Part shown: in pieces, positions 34,891 to 43,688 of the stretch
How positions within the stretch are numbered: position 1 is the first letter of the stretch
Layout of the letters: the number at the start of each line of letters is the position of its first letter
Source: Kushneria pakistanensis
GTDB lineage: Bacteria > Pseudomonadota > Gammaproteobacteria > Pseudomonadales > Halomonadaceae
DNA length: 64,000 nucleotides
Reading direction: 5' to 3'
Assembly (NCBI RefSeq): GCF_014652795.1
Contig: NZ_BMZM01000003.1
Location: 620,001 to 684,000, forward strand
Notes under the pieces: model-generated
What the model was told of the DNA's origin: nothing
The model's input: the letters and a program-made list of their open reading frames with translations, nothing else
Database searches by the model: none
Position numbers and translations under genes: made by a program

Positions 34891-36072
34891 ATGAATCACT
34901 GGGATGTAGTGATCATCGGTGCCGGCGCCGCAGGCATGATGTGCGCTCTTCAGGCAGGTTATCGCGGCAAGAGCGTATTGTTGCTCGATCACGTCAAACG
35001 CCCCGGCAAGAAAATTCTGATGTCAGGTGGCGGGCGGTGCAATTTCACCAATATGGCCACCGCCCCAGGCCATTTTTTCTCGCGTAACCCGCATTTCACC
35101 ATTTCAGCGCTCAAACGCTACACGCCAGGTGATTTTGTGGACATGGTAGAGCGTCACGGTATAGAACCCGTCGAAAAGGCGCCCGGCCAGCTGTTCTGTG
35201 CTGATTCAAGTCAGCCCATCGTGGATATGCTTTTAACCGAGTGTCAGTGGGCCGGCGTAGAACTCAGACTGTCTACTGCCATTGAGCACGTCGATGTCAA
35301 TGAGGCAGGGGTGCAACTGTCGACTTCCAATGGGCAAGTGCTGGCTGACAAGCTGGTCGTCGCCACCGGCGGTCTTTCCATTCCAACGCTTGGGGCTACC
35401 GGATTTGCCTATGATATTGCCCGCCAGTATGGTCTTGACGTCGTAACACCTCGACCGGCGCTGGTACCGTTTACCCTGGATGTGCCATGGAAGGAGCGCA
35501 TGGCAGCACTGTCGGGTGTATCGGCATCGACCATCGTGCAATGCGGCGACGGTCGCTATCGGGATGCGACATTGCTGACCCATCGCGGGCTTTCGGGTCC
35601 GGCCATCCTGCAGGCGTCAAGTCACTGGCAGGGGGGAGAAGAGGTCCGTATCAACTGGCTGCCTGAGGTGGACGACCTGTCTGCAACGCTCAAGGGTGTA
35701 CGCCAGGACGCGCCCAAAAGAACGCTTGGCGGCTGGCTGGGTGAACACCTGCCCAAAAGACTGGCGCAGGCGCTGGAAGAATGGCTGGGACTTTCCGGCA
35801 TTATGGCGGATTACAGTAATCAAAAGCTTGATGCGCTTGCCAGGCAGATCACGGATTTTACGATCAAGCCGGCAGGAACGGAAGGGTGGCGTACGGCAGA
35901 GGTCACCATGGGGGGGATCGATACCCGGGCCATTTCGTCAAAGAGCTTTGCCGTCAATGACCGGCCAAGGCTGCACTTTATCGGGGAGGCGCTTGATGTC
36001 ACCGGGCAGCTGGGAGGATTCAACTTTCAATGGGCTTGGGCTTCAGGATATGCCTGTGCGCAGGCGCTTTAA
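34891..36072 (+). CDS. BaiN/YhiN-family FAD-dependent oxidoreductase
   Basis: The 393-residue flavoprotein has the Rossmann FAD motif DVVIIGAGAAGMMCALQAGYRGKSVLLLD at its N-terminus, followed by the family motif KRPGKKILMSGGGRCNFTN. Later elements are LVVATGGLSIPTLGATGFAYDIA, the TMGGIDTRAI segment and the closing GEALDVTGQLGGFNFQWAWASG. Cellular roles are poorly known; one member reduces bile-acid intermediates. An ATG at 34891 gives the family N-terminus, so the longer frame from 34735 reading through the gnd terminator is rejected. Confidence 0.9.
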   Translation: MNHWDVVIIGAGAAGMMCALQAGYRGKSVLLLDHVKRPGKKILMSGGGRCNFTNMATAPGHFFSRNPHFTISALKRYTPGDFVDMVERHGIEPVEKAPGQLFCADSSQPIVDMLLTECQWAGVELRLSTAIEHVDVNEAGVQLSTSNGQVLADKLVVATGGLSIPTLGATGFAYDIARQYGLDVVTPRPALVPFTLDVPWKERMAALSGVSASTIVQCGDGRYRDATLLTHRGLSGPAILQASSHWQGGEEVRINWLPEVDDLSATLKGVRQDAPKRTLGGWLGEHLPKRLAQALEEWLGLSGIMADYSNQKLDALARQITDFTIKPAGTEGWRTAEVTMGGIDTRAISSKSFAVNDRPRLHFIGEALDVTGQLGGFNFQWAWASGYACAQAL

Positions 36073-36086
36073 TACCTGCGCACAGG
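36053..36086. repeat. Perfect 12-bp inverted repeat over a stop codon
   Basis: CCTGTGCGCAGG and CCTGCGCACAGG flank a 10-base loop that contains the TAA of the oxidoreductase gene. It lies between converging genes and lacks T-runs; see findings. Confidence 0.75.
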
Positions 36087-36114
36087 AAAAGGGCACCTTC
36101 ATATGGACTTTCGA

Positions 36115-36396
36115 TCAGCGCCCAATCATCTTTTTGGCACGTCGCGCCATGGTGTAGGCGACGATCGAGCGTTTGAGCATTCTGCCCACTCGACCCTTGC
36201 TGCGTGAAAGCATGGTCACGAGAACGCCAGAGCCCAGCAGGATCGGGCCCTTGTAACGAGCAAGCTGCTGCCACCCCTGATCGATCGGCGCTGTGGCTTC
36301 ATGCCAGTCACGTACAGCGCTCGTTATCTGGAGGCGTTCCTGCATGATGCGCTGTTCAAAGCGATGGCGCCGGGCTGCCAGTTCATCTTTCTTCAT
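36115..36396 (-). CDS. yqjK: YqjK-like protein
   Basis: The 93-residue basic protein (MKKDELAARRHRFEQRIMQERL) has a long N-terminal helix, a short hydrophobic segment (YKGPILLGSGVLVTMLS) and an Arg/Lys-rich tail. This fits YqjK, the third member of the E. coli yqjDEK cluster; its function is unknown. The start at 36396 follows GGAGAACGGC and lies within the end of yqjE, a 14-base overlap, so translation is probably coupled. The longer frame upstream of it is not used. Confidence 0.75.
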   Translation of the reverse strand: MKKDELAARRHRFEQRIMQERLQITSAVRDWHEATAPIDQGWQQLARYKGPILLGSGVLVTMLSRSKGRVGRMLKRSIVAYTMARRAKKMIGR

Positions 36397-36808
36397 GCCG
36401 TTCTCCCACACGGGTGTGGTCGATGCGCGTTTGATCCAGCAGTTCCTTGTCTTCGCTAAAGCGTGCAAGCGTCGAGCGCAAAAGGCTTGGTTCTCGCGAG
36501 ATGGCGCGCACACGTAGCGATACCAGAAGTCCTGACAGAATCAGGATGCCAGCCGCGATACCGATAGCCAGCAGGCGATGGTCCTGCCAGAAGGCCACAA
36601 TGATCAACAGCATCAGCATGCCGATGCCGAAGGCAAACAGCAGCAGCGCAATGCCTGACAGCAGAAGCAGCGAAAAAAGCCTTGCGCGTTCTTCCTGAAG
36701 CTCGATAACGGCAAGACGCAGACGCGTCTCACCGGTATCCAGAAGATTTTTCAGAAGTCGCCGCGCGGCCAGGATAACGCGTTCGGCTGGGCCGCTACCG
36801 GAAGACAT
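36383..36808 (-). CDS. yqjE: YqjE-like membrane protein (phage holin family 6 fold)
   Basis: The 141-residue protein has an N-terminal soluble helix (ERVILAARRLLKNLLDTGETRLRLAVIELQEER) and two membrane segments (FSLLLLSGIALLLFAFGIGMLMLLIIVAF and LLAIGIAAGILILSGLLVSLRV), the layout of the YqjE/holin-6 family. It is not expected to be a lysis protein; the family occurs in chromosomal stress operons. Its start overlaps the upstream gene stop by one base (TGATG), so the three genes form an operon transcribed leftward. Confidence 0.85.
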   Translation of the reverse strand: MSSGSGPAERVILAARRLLKNLLDTGETRLRLAVIELQEERARLFSLLLLSGIALLLFAFGIGMLMLLIIVAFWQDHRLLAIGIAAGILILSGLLVSLRVRAISREPSLLRSTLARFSEDKELLDQTRIDHTRVGERHEER

Positions 36809-37134
36809 CAGCTGCGACCGAGAATCAGGCCTACCACGACACCCAGTGCTGCACCGTAGCCGACACTTTTCCAGGGGTTGCTGCGTACATATTCATCAGC
36901 ACATTCCAGGCTGTCCTGCGCCTGATGGCGAACGCGCTCACCGCTGGCCGCCAGGCGTGCGCGGGTCTCTTCAAGCTTTGCTTCTGCGCGCTCACGAAGG
37001 CGAGCGACATTTTCACGAGAATCATCGGCAGTCGCCTGCATCAGTTCCTCGATTGTGCTGGAAAGCTGACGCAGATCCTCGCGCAGCTGTTCCTGGCTTT
37101 CGCTGTCATTCCCCTTGATAGGCTTCATGGCCAT
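36808..37134 (-). CDS. yqjD: YqjD/ElaB/DUF883-type ribosome-associated membrane protein
   Basis: The 108-residue protein has a long heptad-like charged helix (LREDLRQLSSTIEELMQ, ARLRERAEAKLEETRARLA) and a C-terminal tail anchor with glycine-zipper features (SNPWKSVGYGAALGVVVGLILGRS). E. coli YqjD binds ribosomes at the inner membrane in stationary phase and slows growth. The start at 37134 (MAMKPI) follows GGAGAG; the frame from 37155 is too early. It is the first gene of the yqjD-yqjE-yqjK operon. Confidence 0.88.
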   Translation of the reverse strand: MAMKPIKGNDSESQEQLREDLRQLSSTIEELMQATADDSRENVARLRERAEAKLEETRARLAASGERVRHQAQDSLECADEYVRSNPWKSVGYGAALGVVVGLILGRS

Positions 37135-37227
37135 GCTATGTCTCTCCGTTGACAATAAGGTTGCCTCATCATCATAACAGCCTGGGCGTTAGCTTCAATG
37201 TAAAGACATTACGTTTTGATTAACGCA

Positions 37228-38133
37228 TCAAAGGGTATCCGGTATACCCAGAAATGACGTGTTGAGTGAAAAGCCAATGCCGATTCGCCGATTGTAGTGA
37301 TTGTAATCAATCATGCTTTCACCATAGCCCTCGTAATACTGCACCATCCCCCTGATCTTGCCATGAAGCGGAAAGGAGTAATCCAGCTGGTTGCCAAAAT
37401 GCCCCTTGGCAGGATTGCCACGAGTTAAAAGCGTGACTTCGTGCTGATTATCGAACAGATAACCCACCGTAATATCGGCGTATCCGACATAGTCTTCGAT
37501 ATCGGGATTGTCATCATTGCTGCTGGATTCAGGGATGCGCCAGAAGGGCGCCACTGACAGGGTCAGTTTGCCTTTTTGCCAGATGCTGTCCACATAGATG
37601 CGGTTCCAGCTGCGTGACAGCGGGTCGGAGCGCCCGTTGGACTGATGCAGTAGCCCGACCCGGTTGGCCGTATTGTTCCAGCCGCCCAGATCATAGTCGT
37701 TGTCAAAGCTTAAAAAGATTTCCGGCTCGTAGTTGGTCTCACGAAAGGGAGACGAGGCGTCAGCATTGTAGGCCTGCCACCAGGAGCGCTGGGTATAGGC
37801 GAAATAGAGATCACCATTGTCGCCAAAGATGTTGTCCAGAAGACCTACCTTGACGCTGAACTGGAATTTCACCTCACCGCGATCAACCCCGGCCTCGTCG
37901 ATTTCCTTGAAGTCCTTGGCATTGGGGCGGCTGTTATAGGTGTAAGGCATCAGATAGTTGCGCTTGTACACCGTAATGGCCACGGGGTTCATCATGGCCT
38001 GCCGTTCCAGTGCCTGGCGATTGCGCTCCTGGCCGAGCGTATCATCGCTGTTGGTGTCAGCATGGGCCAGCGGAGTGATCATCAGCGTGCATGGCAGCAG
38101 AGCCAGCAACAGACGTTGAACACGATGAGTCAT
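37228..38133 (-). CDS. pldA: Outer-membrane phospholipase A
   Basis: PldA is a 12-stranded outer-membrane barrel that hydrolyses phospholipids misplaced in the outer leaflet; it is Ca-dependent and active as a dimer. The 301-residue precursor has a signal peptide (MTHRVQRLLLALLPCTLMITPLAHA). The catalytic motif HQSNGRSDPLSRSWNR supplies His, Ser and Asn. Beta-strand patterns include VKFQFSVKVGLL, DLYFAYTQRSWWQ and GHFGNQLDYSFPLHGKIRGMVQYYEGYGES. The start at 38133 opens at the signal peptide; the frame from 38178 is longer than needed. It is divergent from mscK. Confidence 0.95.
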   Translation of the reverse strand: MTHRVQRLLLALLPCTLMITPLAHADTNSDDTLGQERNRQALERQAMMNPVAITVYKRNYLMPYTYNSRPNAKDFKEIDEAGVDRGEVKFQFSVKVGLLDNIFGDNGDLYFAYTQRSWWQAYNADASSPFRETNYEPEIFLSFDNDYDLGGWNNTANRVGLLHQSNGRSDPLSRSWNRIYVDSIWQKGKLTLSVAPFWRIPESSSNDDNPDIEDYVGYADITVGYLFDNQHEVTLLTRGNPAKGHFGNQLDYSFPLHGKIRGMVQYYEGYGESMIDYNHYNRRIGIGFSLNTSFLGIPDTL

Positions 38134-38343
38134 AGAGATCCATTCCAGAGGTGACAGACGTCGTGATGAGCTTATCATGGCGCCCTGAATTCGACATGCC
38201 CCATGATGGGGTGCGCCCTGCCGAGATGACCGTGATTATCGGCAGCCTTGAGTAGCGTTTTAGTTATTTCCTGGTAGATCGATATTATGTCTGCGCAGGA
38301 AGTTCTAATCCAGAGATGTTCATTCATGTGAGGTATGGCCAGC

Positions 38344-41300
38344 ATGGTAAAGCCTGTCAGGGTCTTGGCGTGCCAAGGCATGCTGTTTTTAACGATATTG
38401 ATGCTCTTTTTGGTGGCACCCCGGGCACTGGCCGGTGAGCAGGGCATACCGTCTCGTCAATCCATTGATGAGCAGATAAGGCAGTTTGAAGGCAATGATC
38501 CCCAGAGTGCGGCTGACCAGCAGGTGCTGGAGACGCTGAACAGAACACGTGAAGCGCTGGAGGCACTGAGTAATACGCAAAGGGAACAGGCAGCGCTGGA
38601 AGATCGGGTCAATCGGGCCGATCAACAGCGCCGTCAGTACCAGGATCAGCTGCAGGGAATGGAGAGTGATCGCGCGCTGGACAGCGAAACACTGGGCAGA
38701 AGTTCGCTTGAGCAGCTTGAGCAACGACTGGGGAGCACCGTCGAGGATCTCAAGCGGCAACAGGAGCAGCTTGGTGAGGTCTCGCGTGCATTGATCAGCG
38801 CCCAGACCCTGCCGGAACGGGTGCAGGCCACCATCAGTGATGCGCGACGTGAGCAGCAGCAGCTCAATGATTCGCTGGATTCAGGCGATGGCGGCGCCCC
38901 GAGCAATGAGCGCCAACAGCTGGTGAACGTCCGTATGGCGCTGCTGGATGCCCGAATCGAGCTGGGCCAGCGCCAGCTGGCCAACAGCACGATACTGCGT
39001 GACGTCAACCAGATGCACCGAGAGCTTCTGGCGCGCCAGATCGATATCAACCAGAACGCGCTGCTGGTGCTGCAGGAGGCCATCAATCAAAAGCGTCGGG
39101 ATGCTTCCGAACAGGCCATCGCCGAGGCGGCTCACGTTGGTGACAACGACCGGATCAGCAATCCGGTGGTAGACGAGGCGAGAGCCCAGAATCGGGCGCT
39201 GGCCCAGGAGCTTTTGCACACGACTGATCGCGCCAACACCATGATTCGTGATGGCATCAATACCCGGGCCCGGCTTGAACAGGTGCGTCAGGTCGAGCGC
39301 ACGCTCAATGAGCAGATCGAAGCATTGCGTGGCAGCCTTTTGTTGTCACGGGTGCTGCGCCAGCAGCGCGGGTCGCTGCCGGATGTCCAGAGCCAGCACA
39401 GCCTGCAGGAGGAGATTGGTGATCTGCGTCTGCGCCAGTTTGATATCGGTCAGTCACGCCAGGCACTGGCCAATCCGTCGCGCTATATCGAGGAGCATCT
39501 CCAGGACGAGGACCCGCTGACCGGTCAGACACGCCAGGTACTGCTTCAGACACTGGAGATGCGTCGGGATCTGCTGGATCAGCTGGACCGGGAGTACGGC
39601 AATCTGCTGAGTCGGGCCATCGATGTGCAGCTCAACCAGCAGCAGCTTCTGGATATCAGCCGTTCGGTGCGCGATACCATCGAAGAGCAGCTTTTCTGGG
39701 TCGCCAACGGCCAGCCGCTGGGATTGACATGGCTTGGTGATCTTCCGGAGCGCCTTGGACAACAGCTGTTCGGTGGTCAGTGGTTTCAGAGTCTGGGGTC
39801 GCTATGGGCAATGCCTTCACCACGTGCGTTGCTGGCCGTTCCCATTCTGATCATGGCCGGGCTGATGGCCTTTTTCCGTCGTCGCATCAAGGCCTACCTG
39901 CTGGAGCTGCACAATCAGATCGGTCGTCTCAAGCGTGATACGCAGCTGCACACGCCCCGAGCAATCGTGCTCAACCTCATTCTCTCCTCCACGACCCCGC
40001 TAATACTTTTGGCAGTGGGTATTGCCCTGTGGCTGGGCGGTGAAGGGCTCGCCGTCTCGTTTGGTCGAGCGCTGCTGCAACTGGCGCTTGCCCTGCAGGT
40101 CTTCGGTCTTATTCGACGTCTGCTGGTGCCTGATGGGGTGGCAACACGCCATTTTCACTGGCCCGCATCCTACGTTGACCGACTACGGCGCAATATATTC
40201 TGGATGGGCTGCAGTGTGGCGCCGGTGGTCATGGTAGCCAGTATCGCCGAGCAGGCCGACAGTCGGCTGGCGGATCAGCCGCTGGCACTGCTGGTCATGC
40301 TGGTGGGCCTGATGGGCATGAGCGTTTTCATGCTGCGCCTGATTCTTGCCCACGTGCCATGGATGGGCGTGCGCCTTTTCCGGCTGCTGCTGGGTGTCAC
40401 GCTTGCCATGGTGCCGCTGGCGCTGATCGGCATGATTCTTTTTGGCTACGAGTACACGGCGCTGCGCCTGTGCGGCCGCTTCATTCTGACGCTTTATATT
40501 CTGGCGCTGTGGCTTTTGGTCGAGGCCAGCGTGGTGCGCGGGCTGGCCGTAGCCGCGCGGCGTCTGGCGTATCGCCGTGCGGTGACGCGTCGGCGTGCTC
40601 AGGGGCGTGACAGTGCTGCCGAAAGCGGTGTAGATGTGGTCGAGGAGCCACCGCTGGATATGGAGCAGGTCAATCAGCAGTCGCTGCGCCTGTCCAAACT
40701 CATTTTGTTTTTGATCTTTATCAGCGTGTTGTATCTGGTCTGGGCCGACCTTCTGGGGGTGCTCTCCTATCTGGACAACGTCAATATTGGTCAGATCAGC
40801 GAAAGCGATGCGGCTGGCGGTGTCGTCAACGTGGTCACGCTGGCCGATGTGCTGACCGCACTGTTCATCCTTGGATTAATGATGATCATGGCGCGCAATC
40901 TGCCAGGGCTTCTGGAAGTCATGGTGCTCTCTCGGCTCAATCTCAAGCAGGGCAGTGCCTACGCGGTTACCTCCTTGCTGTCCTACACCATTATCGGTAC
41001 CGGGATCGTGGCGGCATTGGGCACGCTTGGCGTGACCTGGGACAAGCTGCAGTGGCTGGTGGCCGCCCTGTCACTCGGTCTGGGTTTTGGCTTGCAGGAG
41101 ATTTTTGCCAACTTCATTTCGGGTCTGATCATCCTGTTTGAACGGCCTATCCGTATTGGCGATACCATCACGCTGGGCAACCTGCACGGTACGGTCAGCC
41201 GGATTCGCATCCGCGCCACCACGGTCACGGATTTTGATCGCAAGGAGATCATCATCCCCAACAAGACCTTCGTTATCGATCAGCTGATCAACTGGTCGCT

Positions 41301-41739
41301 GAGCGATAACATTACGCGGGTGGTACTGACTTTCGGCGTGGCACACGGTACCGATCTCGACCTGGCTCATCGCATCCTGCGCCGCATTGCCGACGAGCAC
41401 CCGAAGGTACTGGCCGACCCCGAGCCTCAAGTGTTCTGCATGGCCTATAGTCAGAGCGCCTTCAACTTCGAGCTGCGCGTGTTCGTCAACGAATTGGTCG
41501 ACCGACTGGTGGTCACCGACGAGATCAACCGTCGAGTCGATGCCGAGTTCAAGTCCAACAAGCTGCGCGTGGCCTTTCAGCAGATGGATGTCTGGCTGCA
41601 CAACGAAGACGGCGAGAAGCGTCTGGTACAGCAAAAAGCAGCGAAGGACGGCCGTCCGTCACCTCATGCCAGCAATGCGCACGATGGTGATCCGGGCGAC
41701 GCTTCATCGGGTGATGCGCCCTCTGCAGAAATCCCCTGA
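38344..41739 (+). CDS. mscK: Large mechanosensitive channel MscK (KefA) family
   Basis: This 1131-residue protein protects against osmotic downshock. A signal peptide (CQGMLFLTILMLFLVAPRALA) leads into a periplasmic coiled-coil region rich in Q, E and R, about residues 30-460. A membrane domain of about eight segments follows. The C-terminal MscS pore is AALSLGLGFGLQEIFANFISGLIILFERP, and the beta domain is RIGDTITLGNLHGTVSRIRIRATTVTDFDRKEIIIPN. The ATG at 38344 has better spacing from GTGAGG than the one at 38335. The C-terminal tail is disordered. Such channels are common in halotolerant bacteria. Confidence 0.94.
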   Translation: MVKPVRVLACQGMLFLTILMLFLVAPRALAGEQGIPSRQSIDEQIRQFEGNDPQSAADQQVLETLNRTREALEALSNTQREQAALEDRVNRADQQRRQYQDQLQGMESDRALDSETLGRSSLEQLEQRLGSTVEDLKRQQEQLGEVSRALISAQTLPERVQATISDARREQQQLNDSLDSGDGGAPSNERQQLVNVRMALLDARIELGQRQLANSTILRDVNQMHRELLARQIDINQNALLVLQEAINQKRRDASEQAIAEAAHVGDNDRISNPVVDEARAQNRALAQELLHTTDRANTMIRDGINTRARLEQVRQVERTLNEQIEALRGSLLLSRVLRQQRGSLPDVQSQHSLQEEIGDLRLRQFDIGQSRQALANPSRYIEEHLQDEDPLTGQTRQVLLQTLEMRRDLLDQLDREYGNLLSRAIDVQLNQQQLLDISRSVRDTIEEQLFWVANGQPLGLTWLGDLPERLGQQLFGGQWFQSLGSLWAMPSPRALLAVPILIMAGLMAFFRRRIKAYLLELHNQIGRLKRDTQLHTPRAIVLNLILSSTTPLILLAVGIALWLGGEGLAVSFGRALLQLALALQVFGLIRRLLVPDGVATRHFHWPASYVDRLRRNIFWMGCSVAPVVMVASIAEQADSRLADQPLALLVMLVGLMGMSVFMLRLILAHVPWMGVRLFRLLLGVTLAMVPLALIGMILFGYEYTALRLCGRFILTLYILALWLLVEASVVRGLAVAARRLAYRRAVTRRRAQGRDSAAESGVDVVEEPPLDMEQVNQQSLRLSKLILFLIFISVLYLVWADLLGVLSYLDNVNIGQISESDAAGGVVNVVTLADVLTALFILGLMMIMARNLPGLLEVMVLSRLNLKQGSAYAVTSLLSYTIIGTGIVAALGTLGVTWDKLQWLVAALSLGLGFGLQEIFANFISGLIILFERPIRIGDTITLGNLHGTVSRIRIRATTVTDFDRKEIIIPNKTFVIDQLINWSLSDNITRVVLTFGVAHGTDLDLAHRILRRIADEHPKVLADPEPQVFCMAYSQSAFNFELRVFVNELVDRLVVTDEINRRVDAEFKSNKLRVAFQQMDVWLHNEDGEKRLVQQKAAKDGRPSPHASNAHDGDPGDASSGDAPSAEIP

Positions 41740-41745
41740 TCGTTG

Positions 41746-42516
41746 TCAGGAGGGGGTGCGTGTGGCATGCATTAAAAACTCCCGATTGCCGTCGCCTCCG
41801 GTAATCGGGCTGTCGCCCCAGTATTGCAGGCTGAATCCGGTCTGCTCGCAGCACATACGCAGGCGCGTCTCGACCTGATCAAAGTGGCGCGCATCACGCA
41901 CGATACCGCCGCTGCCAATCTGTTCGGGGGAAAGTTCAAACTGCGGCTTGACCAGACTGAGCAGGTGCGCACCGGCCGGTAGCAGCCGTGCCAGTTCGGG
42001 CAGAATCAGCGTCTGGGAAATGAACGATACATCCATGACCGCGCCTGCAATGCCGTCAGGTGCCAGCGCCATGATCTGCTCGGTCGGCAGCTGGCGAGCA
42101 TTGACACCTTCCAGACAGTGCACACGGCTGTCCTCACGCAGCATAGGATCCAGCTGGCCGTGACCGACCTCGATGCCAATCACGCGTGCTGCGCCGTGAT
42201 GGAGCAGACAGTCGGTAAACCCGCCCGTCGACTGACCTACATCCAGCAGGGTGAGGTCCTGAGGCGTTATGCCGGTTGCAGCCAGCAGCGCCTCAAGCTT
42301 GAGGCCCGCACGCGAGACGTAGCGTTCCTCGGGGTCCTCCACGACATGAAACCGGCTCTCTTCGGGCAGTTTTTCCCCGGGTCGGGTCAGGGTGCGCGGC
42401 TGGCCATCCCCCATCAGTTGTACCCGTCCATGGCGAATCAGACGCTGGGCGCGCGTGCGTGAACGTACCAGTGCCTGCGCGACCAGAAGCTGATCGACAC
42501 GTACCATCCTGCTCAT
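41746..42516 (-). CDS. tlyA: TlyA-family rRNA 2'-O-methyltransferase
   Basis: The 256-residue protein has an N-terminal S4 RNA-binding domain (VRVDQLLVAQALVRSRTRAQRLIRHGRV) and an FtsJ-like methyltransferase. The latter includes YVSRAGLKLEALL, the SAM site LLDVGQSTGGFTDCLLHHGAARVIGIEVGHGQL, the DVSFIS motif and KPQFEL. TlyA proteins methylate 16S/23S cytidines and affect capreomycin sensitivity; older names call it haemolysin. Its stop lies 6 bases from the converging mscK stop. The gene upstream on the same strand is the binding-protein operon, separated by 62 bp. Confidence 0.92.
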   Translation of the reverse strand: MSRMVRVDQLLVAQALVRSRTRAQRLIRHGRVQLMGDGQPRTLTRPGEKLPEESRFHVVEDPEERYVSRAGLKLEALLAATGITPQDLTLLDVGQSTGGFTDCLLHHGAARVIGIEVGHGQLDPMLREDSRVHCLEGVNARQLPTEQIMALAPDGIAGAVMDVSFISQTLILPELARLLPAGAHLLSLVKPQFELSPEQIGSGGIVRDARHFDQVETRLRMCCEQTGFSLQYWGDSPITGGDGNREFLMHATRTPS

Positions 42517-42578
42517 GTTGATGTCCTGCGATGCAAGGGTTGCGAGGCCTGCGCGATCGGCAGGACCCTTTGGAAAAC

Positions 42579-43688
42579 CTATTCTACCGTGCCTTCGACA
42601 ATGTTCGGAGCAGCGATGCTGCGGGTATCAAAGATGGTCTGCCAGCGATCCAGCAGCGCTTCGCGCTTGAGCGGGTCAATCAGCGCTAAAAGTCCCGGGG
42701 TCAATTGGATGGGCTCAAGTGAGTCATCTGGCGACGTGGCGCCTTCGAAGGCCAGGAGCGGACTGCCCAGCGGTGTTCGGGTCGTCATGATCTGCTGACC
42801 CTGCCTTGAGGTGATAAAGGTCAGAAAGCGTCTGGCCATCTCGGGGTGCGGAGCGTTCATCGGAATCAATGCCAGGCGCTGCAATGCCAGGGCGTAATCG
42901 GTCGGCACCTGCATTGCCAGGTCGGGATGATCCTGAACGGCGCGGCGAGCATAGGAGCCCATCAGGTTGTAGCCGATCAGGTAACGGCCCTCGATCAACC
43001 CTTCAAGCATGTCCGCGGTGGAATCCAGCAGCTGCGTATCGGCCTCGCCCATGGCATCAAACAGTGCCCAGGCTTCCGTCGAGCGTGCCACATCCTGAGC
43101 CACGGCCATGAAGCCGGTCGGGCTTCGAGCGGGGTCATAGGTGGCCACACGTCCTGTCAGCGCCGTGTTTTTTTGATTCAAAAGCGCCAGAAGGCCTGCG
43201 TGATCTTCGGGCGGGGGAGCAATATCGGCCAGCTCCCGACGATAGACCATCACCAGCGGTTCATGGGTCAGTCCGATCAGCTCATCGCGCCAGCGAGCGC
43301 TTTCCGGCCAGTCAGGGTTGATAACGCCACTGCCCAGCGGCTGGGCATATCCGGCGTTGGCCAGCTGATACTGCTGCGCCATGGCAGAGGACATCAAAAG
43401 GTCGACGTTGGGCGGCACCGTGGCAGGCTGGGGGCGTTCGCCGCGAGAGGCGTCGTGATAGTGCAGCGTGATCTGTGGGTAGCGCTGATGAAAGGCCTCA
43501 AGCACCGGGCGCAGGATATCGGCTTCTACCACGCCCTGTATGTTGAGGGTTTCGTTGCCCTGACCCTGAAATCGAAGATTACCTTCAATGGACAGTGAAG
43601 GCTCGGCGGCACTGGCAGTCGTGGCAAGCGTTATTACTGACCATGCCACCAACATGAGGCGGTAACAGTAACGGCAGGGCTTGAGCAT
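42579..43688 (-). CDS. Periplasmic solute-binding protein of the Fe(III)/2-aminoethylphosphonate-like class
   Basis: The 369-residue protein has a signal peptide (CYRLMLVAWSVITLATTASAAE) and a type II periplasmic-binding fold (LNIQGVVEADILRPVLEAFHQRYPQITLHYHDASRG, VDLLMSSAMAQQYQLANAGYAQPL, THEPLVMVYRRELAD, ALIPMNAPHPEMARRFLTFITSRQGQQIM). It belongs to the SBP class used for ferric iron and phosphonates. Its start overlaps the histidine-kinase stop by one base, and no permease or ATPase gene is nearby. The role is more likely ligand sensing for the kinase (as in PgtC/PgtB-like systems) than uptake (inference). Confidence 0.85.
   Translation of the reverse strand: MLKPCRYCYRLMLVAWSVITLATTASAAEPSLSIEGNLRFQGQGNETLNIQGVVEADILRPVLEAFHQRYPQITLHYHDASRGERPQPATVPPNVDLLMSSAMAQQYQLANAGYAQPLGSGVINPDWPESARWRDELIGLTHEPLVMVYRRELADIAPPPEDHAGLLALLNQKNTALTGRVATYDPARSPTGFMAVAQDVARSTEAWALFDAMGEADTQLLDSTADMLEGLIEGRYLIGYNLMGSYARRAVQDHPDLAMQVPTDYALALQRLALIPMNAPHPEMARRFLTFITSRQGQQIMTTRTPLGSPLLAFEGATSPDDSLEPIQLTPGLLALIDPLKREALLDRWQTIFDTRSIAAPNIVEGTVE

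Noticed and set aside
36383-36808. Holin-family label suggesting a prophage
   Set aside because: It sits in the yqjD-yqjE-yqjK chromosomal operon; no other phage gene is nearby.
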